NCBI RefSeq assembly: GCF_943734655.1
Contig: NC_071354.1
Coordinates: forward strand, 55,221,544 to 55,285,543
Length of the DNA stretch: 64,000 bases
Direction of reading: 5' to 3'
Origin: Sabethes cyaneus
Taxonomy: Eukaryota > Arthropoda > Insecta > Diptera > Culicidae
In this document: positions 10,927 to 22,294 of the stretch, piece after piece
Layout: each line of letters opens with the position of its first letter
How positions within the stretch are numbered: position 1 is the first letter of the stretch
Position numbers and translations under genes: made by a program
Notes under the pieces: generated by a model
Seen by the model: the letters and a program-made list of their open reading frames with translations, nothing else
Told to the model about the DNA's origin: nothing
The model's database searches: none

Positions 10927-13782
10927 ATGATGCCACCGATACAAACTCACACCTCTACGAACATTCCCGGTGCGGTATTGAACGCCGCGCTCCTTCATGG
11001 CAAGTTGAACGTATGTCATGGGAACGCCCAGAGTTTATGTGCCAGAAAGTATACAAAGTTGGACGAAGTCAAGGATCTCCTACGTGATTCCAAGGTCTCG
11101 GTTGCCTGTTTTTCTGAATCCTGGCTTTCGGCGAGAAATAGCGATCGTAGCATCGCCATCCCTGGATTTAACGTTGTTCGAAACGACCGCGTTTATCGTC
11201 GTGGTGGTGGGATTGTAATTTATTACAAGCAACACCTACCTTGCACCACGGTTTTCAGTACCCATTTGTCGGTCTCGTCAGAAGACAAAACTGAGTGCCT
11301 GGCGGTTGAATTTCGACTAGGTAACGAAAAGATCCTCGTCGTAGTCGTGTATAATCCCCCGGAGAACGATTGTTCTGGTTTCCTTGGCGAAAAATTAGCC
11401 GATTTTGCTGCGCGTTACGAAAACATTTTGCTTATTGGGGACTTTAACATCGATTTGTCCCAGCCAAGTCGGAGACAGGCGCAATTCCTATCAACGCTAG
11501 AGAGCTTTGCAATGTCTTCTATCGGTGAAGAGCCAACGTTTTTTCATAGAGATGGTTGCTCGCAGCTGGATTTGTTTGTTACAAGTTGTAGTGATAGAGT
11601 TTTGCGTTTCAACCAAGTAGGTTTCCCTGGGCTATCGCAGCATGACCTCATCTTTGGTTCTCTGGAGTTTGACGCAAGACCAGTTCGAAGGATCGACACG
11701 TATCGTGACTACGTCAATTTCAACGCGCAAATACTGCAGAACGCTATTCTTTCCGTCCCTTGGAATGTTTTCTATGCGATCCACGATACAAACGAGCTCG
11801 TTAGTTTCTTCAATTCTCATGTAAAACAGATTCATGATGATTGTATTCCGCTGCGCATGTGCAAGACCCGCAAGTCATCCAATTTGTGGTACAACAGTGA
11901 CATTCGGAAGGCCATGTTGGAACGTGATTTGGCGTACGCAGACTGGATCAGGGCACCGAGAATAACCAAGGATGAAGCGCGTCGACGATATACTGTTCTG
12001 AGAAACCGAGCAAATACGATGGTAGCGATGGCAAAAACGCGCCATTTAAATCAACTGTTAGACGACCGGATCCCGTCTGATGTTCTCTGGAAACGGCTTA
12101 AAAGTGTTGGAGTGGGCAAAAATAAATCGGCAGCTGTATGCGAGTACCATCCCGATGAAGTGAATCGTACGTTCTTGTCGAGCTACATTCAAAACGACGA
12201 AAACAGGGAACGAAGAAGACCGATGCCAGACGTGCCCTACAGCTTTTCCTTCCGTCCAGTGCAGTCCTGGGAAGTGGTGAACGCAGTATGCAATATTACA
12301 TCGAATGCAACCGGTCTGGATGGTTTGCCAATCAAATTCGTAAAAATAATTCTGCCTTTGGTAGTCCAGCATATTACGTACATGTTCAACCGCATCATCG
12401 AAACATCCTACTTTCCCACATGCTGGAAACACGCCAAGATATTGCCACTACGAAAAAAGCCGCATTTAAGTGCTCTGTCTAACCTAAGACTTATCAGTAT
12501 TCTATGTGCCCTGTCAAAGGTGTTTGAAAAACTTCTGGAGCAACAAATGTCTACGTTTATCAGGGAGAACAACTTGCTATCTGAGTATCAGGCTGGTTTT
12601 CGTAAAGGGCAAAGCATTCAAACGGCAGCGGTTCGCGTTTTCGATGATATAGCAAAAACGATTGACAGGAAAGGTTCAGCCATATTGCTACTACTGGATT
12701 TTTCTAAAGCCTTCGACACCATCCATCGTCTTAAACTTTGTTCGAAGCTGGAAACTCAGTTTAACTTTGCCGTTTCTGCTGTTAACCTAGTAGAGTCGTA
12801 TCTGAAGGAACGATCCCAAACCGTGTTCTGTGGAGATCAGCAATCCGAAGTGGGGTTTTCAACATCTGGAGTTCCCCAAGGCTCAGTACTCGGACCTCTG
12901 CTTTTTTGTTGTTATGTCAACGATTTACCCTCCGTATTAAGATGTTGCTCGATACAGATGTATGCGGATGACGTTCAGCTGTATATCCGCCGCCTTGGTC
13001 CCTGTTCTCATGAATTGATTAGGATGGTGAACGAAGATCTAGCGAGAATAATGGAATGGTCTCAACGTAACCAGTTGTTCGTCAACCAATCGAAGAGTAC
13101 AGCAATGTTTCTGAAGAGTCGCCGTAGAAACACAGATCAGACCAACTTTTTGCCTTCTGTCACTATGGACGGGCAAACTATTGAGTGGACAGAGTGTGCG
13201 AAGAATCTTGGATTCATTTTCCAGACGGATCTAAAATGGGACAGGCTAGTAAATCAGCAATGCGGGAAAATCTACGCAAGCCTTCGAACGCTCTACGGTT
13301 CTGCTTCTGCTGCTCCAACCAGCACACGCCTGAAATTGTTCAAAGCGTTGATTTTACCCCACTTCACATTTGGCGAACTACTGCACGTTAAACCAAGTGC
13401 GGGCTCCATAGACAGGCTAAAAGTCGCGCTGAACTCATGTGTACGTTTTGTTTACGGGTTGAACCGCTTCGCGCATGTAACTCAACTGCAGGAAAACCTG
13501 ATCGGATGTCCACTTGAGAATTTCTACGCGCACCGCTCATGTGTGTTCCTACGCAAGCTGATCAGAACGCAATCTCCGCCAGTACTCTTTGAGAAATTGT
13601 TGCCATCCCAAGGGCGTCGGCTACAGAACCTGATAGTTCCTCCCAACAACCCGACTAGCTACTCAAGCTCACTGTTCGTTAGAGGTGTGATAAACTATAA
13701 CGCAATACCCCCGATTGTTAAACGATCAACTTCTGAAACAGTTTTTAAGAGGGGCTGCCTCGATTATTGGAATCGCAATTAA
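10927..13782 (+). CDS. ORF2 protein: APE endonuclease and reverse transcriptase
   Basis: A 951-residue uninterrupted protein that nicks target DNA and copies the element RNA by target-primed reverse transcription. The APE-type endonuclease occupies about 25-245: N33 in HGNAQSL, E64 in SESWL, GDFNID at 171-176, D215 in SQLDLF, and the SQHD end motif at 237-240. The RT follows: QAGFRKGQS at 555-563, catalytic D591 in LLLDFSKAFD, SGVPQGSVLGP at 647-657, and YADD at 679-682. A connection/C-terminal region of about 250 residues ends the protein. I see no RNase H domain. All catalytic residues I can check are present. One oddity is SNLRLISIL at 518-526, where the family usually has RPIS: a Pro-to-Leu change explained by one base. 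The first of two adjacent ATGs was taken. Confidence 0.9.
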   Translation: MMPPIQTHTSTNIPGAVLNAALLHGKLNVCHGNAQSLCARKYTKLDEVKDLLRDSKVSVACFSESWLSARNSDRSIAIPGFNVVRNDRVYRRGGGIVIYYKQHLPCTTVFSTHLSVSSEDKTECLAVEFRLGNEKILVVVVYNPPENDCSGFLGEKLADFAARYENILLIGDFNIDLSQPSRRQAQFLSTLESFAMSSIGEEPTFFHRDGCSQLDLFVTSCSDRVLRFNQVGFPGLSQHDLIFGSLEFDARPVRRIDTYRDYVNFNAQILQNAILSVPWNVFYAIHDTNELVSFFNSHVKQIHDDCIPLRMCKTRKSSNLWYNSDIRKAMLERDLAYADWIRAPRITKDEARRRYTVLRNRANTMVAMAKTRHLNQLLDDRIPSDVLWKRLKSVGVGKNKSAAVCEYHPDEVNRTFLSSYIQNDENRERRRPMPDVPYSFSFRPVQSWEVVNAVCNITSNATGLDGLPIKFVKIILPLVVQHITYMFNRIIETSYFPTCWKHAKILPLRKKPHLSALSNLRLISILCALSKVFEKLLEQQMSTFIRENNLLSEYQAGFRKGQSIQTAAVRVFDDIAKTIDRKGSAILLLLDFSKAFDTIHRLKLCSKLETQFNFAVSAVNLVESYLKERSQTVFCGDQQSEVGFSTSGVPQGSVLGPLLFCCYVNDLPSVLRCCSIQMYADDVQLYIRRLGPCSHELIRMVNEDLARIMEWSQRNQLFVNQSKSTAMFLKSRRRNTDQTNFLPSVTMDGQTIEWTECAKNLGFIFQTDLKWDRLVNQQCGKIYASLRTLYGSASAAPTSTRLKLFKALILPHFTFGELLHVKPSAGSIDRLKVALNSCVRFVYGLNRFAHVTQLQENLIGCPLENFYAHRSCVFLRKLIRTQSPPVLFEKLLPSQGRRLQNLIVPPNNPTSYSSSLFVRGVINYNAIPPIVKRSTSETVFKRGCLDYWNRN

Positions 13783-13918
13783 TGTTAGTAGTTAAGTTTT
13801 TTTGTTAGAGTTAAGTTTTTGATGTACAATACTAAGACATCCGCAGGTAGCAAATTTGAAAAAGGTTTACCTTTACGCTACTGGGTAATAAATAAATACT
13901 AAAAATACTAAAAATACC

Positions 13919-16519
13919 TAATTTGATATGAAATTACAAGATTTTGGAGAAAAAACTAAAAAATTTTAAATTGTGCCGTAGTAATATGGCCGGACAGGTA
14001 TTATAAATTATGATTACCTACTTAAAAGAGGCTAGACCATTATTTTACTCTAAATCAGTCACAGTAAGACAATACTATCTATCCGGCATCTGACTAAAAT
14101 ATATAGCATTCGTATAAAGCAAATCATTAGCAAAGGCTTACCTAACAAAGGCGACGACGGTGCCAACATGTCTAGCGCATACATCCAACGTGCATCGGTG
14201 TTCTCCGCAAGCTAAACGATGATGCCGTGGGATAAACACTAGACAGCTTGGAGCTATTAATAGGGTTCCCAACCGTACGGTTGAGCTGAATTTTTCTCTT
14301 TAATTTAGCATTTTAGATCAATTCACTAGGCGATTTGACTTGCCTTTATCAATTAGAAAAAGCTGATAGTTTGGCAACCAAGCACAGCATTGCTCTGCCA
14401 AATATTGAATATGCATTCGAAAATGGAAATTTCGACACCACCAGCAAGACGACAAGACTATGGAAACCGGACTGCCATCCGAGCTGGCAACATCTAACTG
14501 GCGCTGCGCGGCGACACCGCGTTAGACGATTCGGAACAGAAGCTGCAACAGGTTGGTAGACAAGTAATTTTGTTAATGACCCCCGTTTCCCACATCATAC
14601 TAACCGCATGGATGCACTAAGTAACGACCGCTCAGATGGGAATGCCGTCCAGTACAGTCACGTCACATTCGTGCACGATTCGCTCTCTAAGTATCCGTGT
14701 GTGTGTTTACATACGTTTAATCGGCGAAGTCACGCTTCGTGACACGCGATCGATCATCAGGAGCAAATTTGCTCTGACGGGTGTCCACGACAAGCAACTG
14801 CAACTGCGAAGATTAGCGGTTGAGATAAGCTGGCGAATAATTGATACACCGCACACCGGTACGTACCTACTAATAGTAGTGTTCAGCAGCCGCGCTAAAC
14901 TCATTTTTGTGGAACAACCACTTGTTAGCACTTTACATTAGGTTAACATAGTTTCATGAATAAAACATGTTCACCAGAGTGATTAAACGAAATGAATTGA
15001 TCAATAGCAGCGCTGACCGCCGTTTTGTTTGTTACGATTTTGTACGGATTTATAATGGAAGTTGAGCAAAGATAAGCAAAAAGGAACTAATGATTTTAAT
15101 CAACATTTTTTTGACTTTAAACTTTAAAAACAGTGGTAGCAAACAATTGTGAAATTGTGTAAGAAACAAACTCTTTAGATCGGCTAATTGCAAAGCAGAC
15201 TAATTAATCGTAGCACTTATGGACCATAAATAATCAAGTACCAACACAGATTGGTAAGAACATGATTAATGATTTTCTGAATCCAGTACTACAGGCTCAG
15301 CTCGGTGACGTAATTAAACCGGGCTTTTTGTAAAATGAAACTTGAAGCTAATGACAACAAACCTGTTTTGCATATGACAAGCCAAACGGACGGATGAAGT
15401 CGCTTCATCGGATCAAGACCTCCACCACTGACTGCCAAAAGCAGCTTCCGCTACTGCATTGCATGTAGGTAATGCAAAAATAACTTTAGCTTGCCCTCGA
15501 TGTTTCAGGCTAAATACGTGGTAGCAAAAAATAATCGAACCCCGAACGATGATCGTGCCACTTTTCTTCGGATCTGGCTCCACGGACTAAAGTCACGAAA
15601 GGAAACACAAAACTTCTCCCAGACACAGAGAGCAATAAAGGACAACATTGCGGTACAGGTAACTGCAGCGCCTGGAGGAAGAAGGGTGGGAGCTAAGAGG
15701 GCGGTTGATAAAAAGCAATCAACTTGTTAGCGCGTGGGTAATAAGGCATGAAGTGGGGTGAGGGCCCCTCAAATGCAGCGTGCAAAAGATTCTATATTTA
15801 TAATTCCGGTTTCTTACATCGTGTTTACTTTGCTGTCTGTTTTCGTTCCGGCAAGCTTATTTCGAAAAACCTCCTCCTCCTCCCGTCCATCTGTAATGTA
15901 GCATTTCGTCGTTCTTCGACCCGACCGATAATGTCTTCTTGCACACGCTCCCCGACCGTTCGATTCACCCACCGTACTGTTGTTATTTGTCGTGTTCGTT
16001 CGCTGTCGATCTTCGGCGTGGCTCCTTTCATGTTGGTCAATTTTCGTATGCATCTCTCAGACGATCTTTTGCATTCTCTTTCGTTCGATTTTGTTTGAAC
16101 AATTTATTTTTGTGGGTGATAGCTTCATATAAGGCCCAATTTAGGCCATTGACGTCTGGAAATATGCTTTTATAGAGGCAGCACGGAAAATTACCGTCAT
16201 AAATCAAGTCGAAAACAAGTCCCGACGCACGGTGGTACCTACCGCACGCTGTCTGCCATTCAACAGGAAATTCTAATGTTTCTGGAGCTAACCAGTAAAC
16301 AGGCAAAGGAAACCTGACTTGATCGCTTCATCACAGTTACTGATTATATTGGATAATAAATATTCCATAGTTATAGTCCACAGGCCAGTGGGCTAAAAGT
16401 TAAGAAACTAGTAATTCATAGCACACCCAAGGTTAGTCTGCTCCGGTGTACGGATTATATACACCAAAGTTTAATATGACTTTACTGCTACTGCCACAAA
16501 ACAGTCTCAATTTGAGTCC
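13919..16519. other. No gene seen; unassigned DNA with GC-richer patches
   Basis: Patches at about 14130-14900 and 15400-16100 are less AT-rich than their surroundings and look unique, but the frames in them lack recognisable domains and mostly begin at non-ATG codons. They could be non-coding regulatory sequence of a host gene. Nothing in the sequence proves it. Confidence 0.3.
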
Positions 16520-16750
16520 ACTTTCTAGTTTTGTTTAATATCAATTTACCTTCGACTTAAAGTCCAAATTTAATTCCAATTTTAAGTCCAGTTTGAAGTC
16601 CAATTTCCAGTTCAATTTAATTAGTCCAATTTTAAATAAAACGTTCAAGTCAAGTCCGAAATCAAATTCAAATTCAATTCCATTTTCTAATCGAATGTCT
16701 TGTCTAAAGTCCAATTTTAGATTTATTTTCAAATCCAATTGGGTCCAAAC
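16520..16750. repeat. Degenerate short-period repeat (AAGTCCAATTT-type units)
   Basis: The text repeats variants of AATTTTAAGTCC with a period near 12, enough to make a frame on the minus strand read as alternating Leu/Lys/Asp-Phe residues. The same kind of unit occurs at 61740-62080, and a purer hexamer version at 29983-30333. The protein reading is an artefact of the repeat. Confidence 0.65.
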
Positions 16751-17937
16751 AGGGGCACACTTCTCGTCTTCTCTATAACATTTATAGCAAAAGTTTTAAT
16801 GGTGGGACTCTGAGGTTTAGATCTATTACCCTAATCGGTTGTCCTTTTTGTAATAAGGAAATTGATTGCGTTAAAATCCGTCATTCTGTGATTCCTACGA
16901 GTCACTGGTCACTATTGTTACAGCAATTGTTACACTGCACTTGAAATAAGGGCAAAACAACAACAAAACCATCCAAGAACGATGCCCCGTAGGACACAGT
17001 TTAGCCCGCATAAAGCCACTTATATATAAGCAGCATAATTCAATCCAATTCTGCAAGTGGCAAGCAAAAGTACATATGTACAACACAAATAATCCTCGTT
17101 TCTGCAATGGCACAGCAAATTAGTTAAATTTCCACAAATGCACGCTGGCTCGAAAAGTTTAAAATCAAATTTCGACGTCTACTACAAACCTCAAACGAGC
17201 CGGGCGGTCGGTGGCTTGGCCATGCATGCACTTCTCTAGTAGCATGGTTCTTCCTTCGTTCGTGCTGTCACACACTACAAAGGCATATGAATTAATTGAA
17301 AAACGCGAAATTATACTGAATCCCAGATAACCGAGTCATCTGCATTATGCGGTGCAGTTTCGTAAAACTGCTTGTGCGTGCGTCTGTGCGATGCCGAAAT
17401 ATGATCGACCGTTTCTATGAGAGGATTCAAAGGATTTGCACGATATTAATTTCGTTTGAAATGTATTATAATGAATATACATTGCCTCGCCAGATAATCC
17501 GACCACGTTGTTCGTGTATAAAGAACCTTTTTTATCGGAATACGTATCTGCTGCTGGTTGAATATGTGTCACCAGCATAAATCCATCAACAGAAACGTGA
17601 TTCATTTTTTTTTGTGTGGTCACATCACCGCAAACTATATTTAAATCTATTGTGATTTCGCACGAGTGTTTGCTGTGTTCTGTACACTATATCTCCTTGT
17701 TATAATCATCAATAATTATTGAGTGAGCGATATTGAATTTAATACGTGCTTGAGTGTATTTTGGGTTTACACTGCCTTCAAAGTTTGCTCTACTATACCC
17801 ACTCGTTCACCTAATTGATACTATCTTCAGTTATGGCTGCCCCAGTTTGGCTCGGCCAAATAATACAGATGACAGATTTTTTTTTCTGTAATTGGCGAAG
17901 AGTCTCAAGAAGCTATCTATTTACGTAGGGGAGAGTA
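16751..17937. other. No gene seen
   Basis: AT-rich sequence with no recognisable coding, RNA or mobile-element signature. The short frames at 17345-17623 lack motifs. Confidence 0.3.
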
Positions 17938-18821
17938 GTCAACAGTGAGACAACAGGAACAGTGAGACATCGGGAATAGCTTCGCCATAAAACATACAAG
18001 ATCCATGATATTTTCCTGCAAAGTAAAGTTTGTGAATATATATCACATAATACAGTTTGAGAAAAATTTGTTAATTTTTTAGTATATTTTTCAACAAAAG
18101 TCGTTTTTGGGGGGGTCAAAGTAAATTTTATTGCGATCATTTTCAGGTGATTTTTAACGGTAAATCGCATAACTAATCCAAATTAAATTTACTATATGGC
18201 ATCTCATAGGAATGAGAGAAAAAAATAAAAAATATAAGACCATTGAATTGTTTGCTAACACCACTATTTCACTATTTCTTATAAAACATTCCTATTGGGA
18301 ACAGTGAGACAAACAGATGTGGGTAATTTTCAAAAAAAAAATTGTGTTGAATTGTAAATCAATCCATATAAATTGATTGTAAATGAGTTCTGAAGTGTAA
18401 GTTGAAGGTCAGATAACCAGGATTTGACCTTTATATGAATATAAAGGTAGATGTGAGAAAAATCGGAATTTTCAATAATGCACAACAATAATGTATCCTT
18501 TATGCACAAAATAAAAAGTACGACCACTAAACTATTCTTTGTAACCAAAAAATATGGTTTAAGTTTAATTCTAATATGTGTCTCAGTATTCAATACTCGT
18601 TGTCTCACTCTTCCCACCTACTGGGGAACAGTGAGCCAAAAAGACACCTTCACATTTGCGTTTGTAACTATTTTATCTTTTAACCAAAAGGGCTGAAACT
18701 TTTTTTCAGACAACTAGAAGGATATACCTTTCAAATGGATTGAAGACCTCGTTGGTAACTATCACCAAAAAAATTTTAAAAATTTTGGAAAAAAAGTGTC
18801 TCACTGTAGACGTCTCTCCCC
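17938..18821. mobile_element. TA-flanked inverted-repeat element, GGGGAGAG family, copy 1
   Basis: The left end GGGGAGAGTAGTCAACAGTG and right end CACTGTAGACGTCTCTCCCC are inverted copies over about 28 bp, flanked by TA (17936-17937 and 18822-18823). Internal direct echoes of the subterminal 'CAGTGAGAC' motif occur near 17948, 17964, 18302 and 18629 (variant CAGTGAGCC). No transposase frame. A second copy at about 33985-35671 carries the same interior and is split by two later insertions, which makes this copy a useful uninterrupted reference. Confidence 0.75.
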
Positions 18822-18823
18822 TA

Positions 18824-19261
18824 TATTTATTTTTAATATTTAGTTTTGACTCTAAATAATGTTATTATGCACTGCAAAACCAAGTTTCTATTCTGATAAA
18901 TAAGCCACACAATATGTCACGCAATTAACCACACGTAATATGATCAACTTTTCTTAAAATCATTACTACATAATGCAGTAATGACGGAAAAAACTGGGAC
19001 TAAGAAACTGTGTGTCTCCACAACACACATATACACTTGCCTTAGGAAAAAATGGTGAAATTTTCAGAATATACTATAAGCAGAATTAAATTAAAAATAA
19101 AGAAAAAATCTGTTTACTAATTTACTGAATATTGAACCATTACGGTTTACTTCACCATTTAGAGAAAAAGGGGGAAGGTGTACTATACGTACTCTGTTCT
19201 GCTCTGCTACATTTATTTTCGATAACAACACATAAGAAAACACTATACATTTATTTATTTA
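18824..19261. other. No gene seen
   Basis: AT-rich DNA with no features I can support. Confidence 0.3.
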
Positions 19262-19460
19262 CTAGCGGAATATCCAATCTTGCTCGGGACCACTGCAATT
19301 TTTATCATTCCATAAGTCTTTTTTTCTTATTTCGACGTTTCTAAACCCCCCCCCCTCCTTCGCCTTGGTTCCACCCACCACTTGTAAATCTGTTTTCTTT
19401 CCGGAAATGAAAGTGAAACCCCCTATTTGCACCTCCCCGTTCTCAAGGCTAAGGATGACG
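19262..19460 (-). repeat. Helitron-like fragment with its 3' terminus
   Basis: Reading the minus strand, the stretch ends CCCGAGCAAGATTGG...GCTAG followed by T. This fits a Helitron 3' end with a small stem-loop about 11 nt before CTAG. The inner text (a C-rich run, CCACTTGTAAATCTGT, then a pyrimidine-rich block) matches the fragment at 38647-39060. The 5' end is not recognisable. Confidence 0.5.
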
Positions 19461-20337
19461 AATGAATTTACGCTGGATAGCCTCAAAGCGTTGAATTTCG
19501 TTCAGATAATAAGGAGAACAACAAAAACGCAAGTTCGAGGACTGGTCACACAATTGAGCAATAGAGCTTTTGAGCAGTAGATATCTTTAAACTTTTTTGC
19601 AAAACAAAATAAAAATTCTAGCTGAGAAGAAGGGCAAATTTTAATGTGTGGGGTGTAATCATAAAAGGTTAAATTGGTGAATGACTGGCGCATGACCGCT
19701 CATTAATCATACTTTCGTAATTGTGCTGCTCTTCCAAGTCATACTCCGTGAACCGATAAAAGTGAAAAATTGATGGACCAATGATTGACAAATATGACGG
19801 CTGAAACAGAACTTTCCGTTTGAGTGTTTCCAAATAGGTTTTCATGACTTTCATTACAAGGGGATTGGCATTGTCCTGCAGCAAAATAGTCTCATCTGGT
19901 TGAAGCAGCTCACAATAACTTACGCCCAACTGCGTTCGTTCATGCAACTGTTCATAAATTGTTCAATATGCAAAACGAGACAGATCATTTGTAACTCTTC
20001 TATGTAAGTCTAGTCTAGACAGTGCTCCAAGTTGAAATTCAAGCAATTTTAGATTGCAGCGTGCATGCTCAGAAACTATGGGCTGGTACCGAGTATCCGA
20101 AACGCAAATGACCGAAAAAGAAATAGCCGAAATCCAAATGGCCGAATTTCAACAATCGTCACAGAAGGCCGAAATTATATATGGCCGAATCACGAGAGAT
20201 TGAACTCCACGTTAATATTATACAAACGCAGCAAGTGCCGACTTGAAAGGCGACATTCCGGCAAGAATGTAACATTCTGAATTTAGATTAATCTCATGTT
20301 TTTAGTCTTGACCTTGAAATACGGGTTATACATATAT
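19461..20337. other. No gene seen
   Basis: Unassigned AT-rich DNA. The frames at 19669-19947 and 20065-20280 show no domain. A short run reading like 'CGAAATGGCCGAA' units (about 20095-20190) is a minor imperfect repeat. Confidence 0.3.
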
Positions 20338-20830
20338 ATTAATATTTTTTAAAACGATGGTTCTACAATTGATGAAGGGACGGTAGGGGAAAGAAATGAA
20401 AATTTTTTGGTGAACGAGGGGAAAGAGCGGAAAGGTTAGGAGGGGGGGGGGTATTGGTAGCTACGCTTAACAAGTAGTCGTTTTGACTCCTACCTTTTGT
20501 CCCATGCTGGAAGGTGCGCAGGGGTCGAACCAAGCTATAATCTGAGATTATAACCGGATTCGAACCCACAACACCCGCCAGGGTATGTGGTTTGCTGATA
20601 CTTGTACCTTTGAACTATAGAGGCACTGGACAAAAGGAGACTGTAAAACCCACTTATTAAGATAGTGACGCGTCTGGTTGGGTTTTAGATACAAATTGTG
20701 CCTCTTCCTCCGTCTACTGTAGTTAACCACCAACCGAGAAGTTTTCCCCTCCTTCACCAAAAAAATTTCATTTCTTTCCCCTACCGTCCCTTCATCAATT
20801 GTAGAACCACCGTTTCAAAAAATATTAATT
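20338..20830. mobile_element. Foldback element with about 90-bp inverted ends
   Basis: The left arm (about 20338-20430) and right arm (about 20741-20830) are inverted copies with only a few mismatches. They share GGTTCTACAATTGATGAAGG and GACGGTAGGGGAAAG among other blocks. Between the arms lies a tRNA-like segment on the minus strand (see separate entry). No protein is encoded. The combination of long inverted arms with a Pol III-like module is unusual. Confidence 0.7.
20545..20625 (-). ncRNA. tRNA-like segment (possible Pol III promoter) inside the foldback element
   Basis: On the minus strand the sequence has an A-box-like CTATAGTTCAAAGG (20607-20620) and a good B box GGGTTCGAATCC (20556-20567), about 40 nt apart as in tRNA genes. 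The flanks do not form a full acceptor stem that I can see, so it is a tRNA-derived relic or SINE-like head rather than a working tRNA gene. The anticodon cannot be assigned. Confidence 0.45.
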
Positions 20831-21044
20831 CTGAATTTGGCACTCGCCAAAGAAGGTCTACGATATATTTTCGACCCGTCATTAGCAGCTCCTCCTCAAT
20901 CAATGTTGGACCCCTTCTGTGGTAACCCGATTTAGATAAAATTGCTAGGAAGACTTCCGCACAAGCTATACAATTGATTCTGCAGCAGCATATGCTTGGC
21001 TGGAAGGATGGAGATCGATCATTAATCGCATAGCCACGATTATG

Positions 21045-21119
21045 TTCACGTCTAAATCTAAGCCCAAGATGGAAATCCATGTTTAAGTTGAAGTCCGATA
21101 CTAAGCGATACTATTCTCA
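21045..21119. repeat. Left remnant of the hexamer array interrupted by the LTR element
   Basis: Degenerate AAGTCC/AAGCCC-like units (for example TAAGCCCAAGATGG and AAGTTGAAGTCC) lie directly before the LTR. They resemble the long array that resumes after the element at 29983. Confidence 0.5.
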
Positions 21120-21123
21120 AACC

Positions 21124-22278
21124 TGTAACTGGTACCTTGGTGTGTCTCTACTGTGTGTACCGGGAAAGCTCAGTAGCAAGAGACCCTGTGACTATGGTCC
21201 CAGGATCGGCTTACTACTGGGTAATCAGAGGGGCTTCGCGAACAAACGTGCAGTCGACTTTCACTTTCCTTAATGTCTGAATGAATTGGGCTATTGTGAT
21301 AATTTGGTTTTAGAGGTTGAAAAGATTGGAATTAGGAAAAACTATTGATTTTATTCTTTTCTATTGTGGGTGTGTATGTGTGTGTGGGTGTGGGTGATGG
21401 GTGAAAACCGGTACGTACCGCTGTCGCTGCCGTTGCTGGTCGAGTTTTCCGCTGCTGACTTACTGTTCGGGGGAGGCTGGGGGACGCTCTGCGCGCGCTG
21501 CTAACTGCTGGCTTTGCAGTCACTGCTGACGACGCCGCTAGGGTTAAGGCGACGCTGCTGGCCGGTGCTAGTCCGCTCGTTCTGGTCTTCCCTCTTTGAC
21601 GGAGATCGACAGGCCCAGGACGATACCGGAATGACCGTGCCGAGAGGGGAATGTCCTCCTTAATAATTATGGCCCAAGGCCAGAGGACTGCCGCTGGTCC
21701 TTGACGGGTTAGACGTAGCGAGCATCCAGGGCTCGCTAGGCCGATCGTGTGCTGACCTTTAATGGCAAACCGTTCCACGGTTGCACAAACAATTAGTGGT
21801 GTAATAAAAGGTCCTGAATAAACTTAATTCCACCACTCACTACTAGCACTTGTTCTTACTTAAAATGTATTAAGTCTTTTGCACACGACAACCAGATACT
21901 ATCTGAGCAATGGAGGTTGCTCAAGCCACCAAGAAGCTTTTTCGCGGTAATTATAACCGCTAATGGCCGCATATTTCGCGCAGTTTCCATAGTGACATAT
22001 CATCGTATACCAGTTTTCTCCCCGTCAGCTTTTCTGTTATAATCTCCCAGTGGTGACTGTCGTTGCACCACCCACTTGTACCCACTGTGTCACGTGTTTA
22101 ATGTTTTAGTGTGTTGACAATATTTTACTTATTTATTTGTTTTACTAACCTAACTAACCTATTTTAACAATTTTTAACATTTAACTAACCCTACTAACAA
22201 TAACCCTAGAAACGTGAAAGTAAACAAACATTTAAGCACATATTAAAAAAACAGAAGATCCTGTAACGCACGGTTACA
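21124..22278 (-). repeat. 3' LTR of the Gypsy element
   Basis: A 1155-bp direct repeat of 28824-29978, with termini TGTAAC and GTTACA. A candidate poly-A signal (AATAAA on the minus strand) is at 21350-21355. A frame in the minus strand inside the LTR (21332-21778) starts at GTG rather than ATG and is not taken as a gene. Confidence 0.95.
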
Positions 22279-22294
22279 CTATCCCTTCACCTCG
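22279..22294 (-). other. Polypurine tract
   Basis: Directly inside the 3' LTR, the minus strand reads CGAGGTGAAGGGATAG, a purine-rich stretch in the position where plus-strand DNA synthesis of LTR elements is primed. Confidence 0.7.

Larger units (their letters stand above)
9750..13918 (+). mobile_element. CR1/L2-like non-LTR retrotransposon, both ORFs open
   Basis: A two-ORF element: a promoter/5' UTR region of about 200 bp (start uncertain, somewhere between 9640 and 9760), ORF1, a 139-bp gap, ORF2, and a roughly 110-bp 3' UTR. The tail is a short tandem repeat (AATACTAAA-type units at about 13893-13918) rather than poly-A, as is usual for CR1-related clades. AATAAATAAA sits just before the tail. 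I could not find a convincing target-site duplication. Clade assignment (CR1/L2/Kiri group of the Jockey superfamily) rests on the ORF1 architecture, the APE endonuclease and the YADD-type RT. It is not verified by alignment. Confidence 0.85.

Noticed and set aside
9355..13998. TATGGCCGGACAG and AATTACAAGAT on both sides of the non-LTR element
   Set aside because: The two motifs occur in opposite order on the two sides and not at the element's ends. Matches of this length are expected by chance in 64 kb, so they are not a target duplication.
21332..21778. 148-codon frame on the minus strand within the LTR, repeated at 29032-29478
   Set aside because: It starts at GTG, not ATG. It is rich in Ala/Ser/Pro/Arg as expected from GC-rich LTR sequence, and its presence twice only reflects the identical LTRs.
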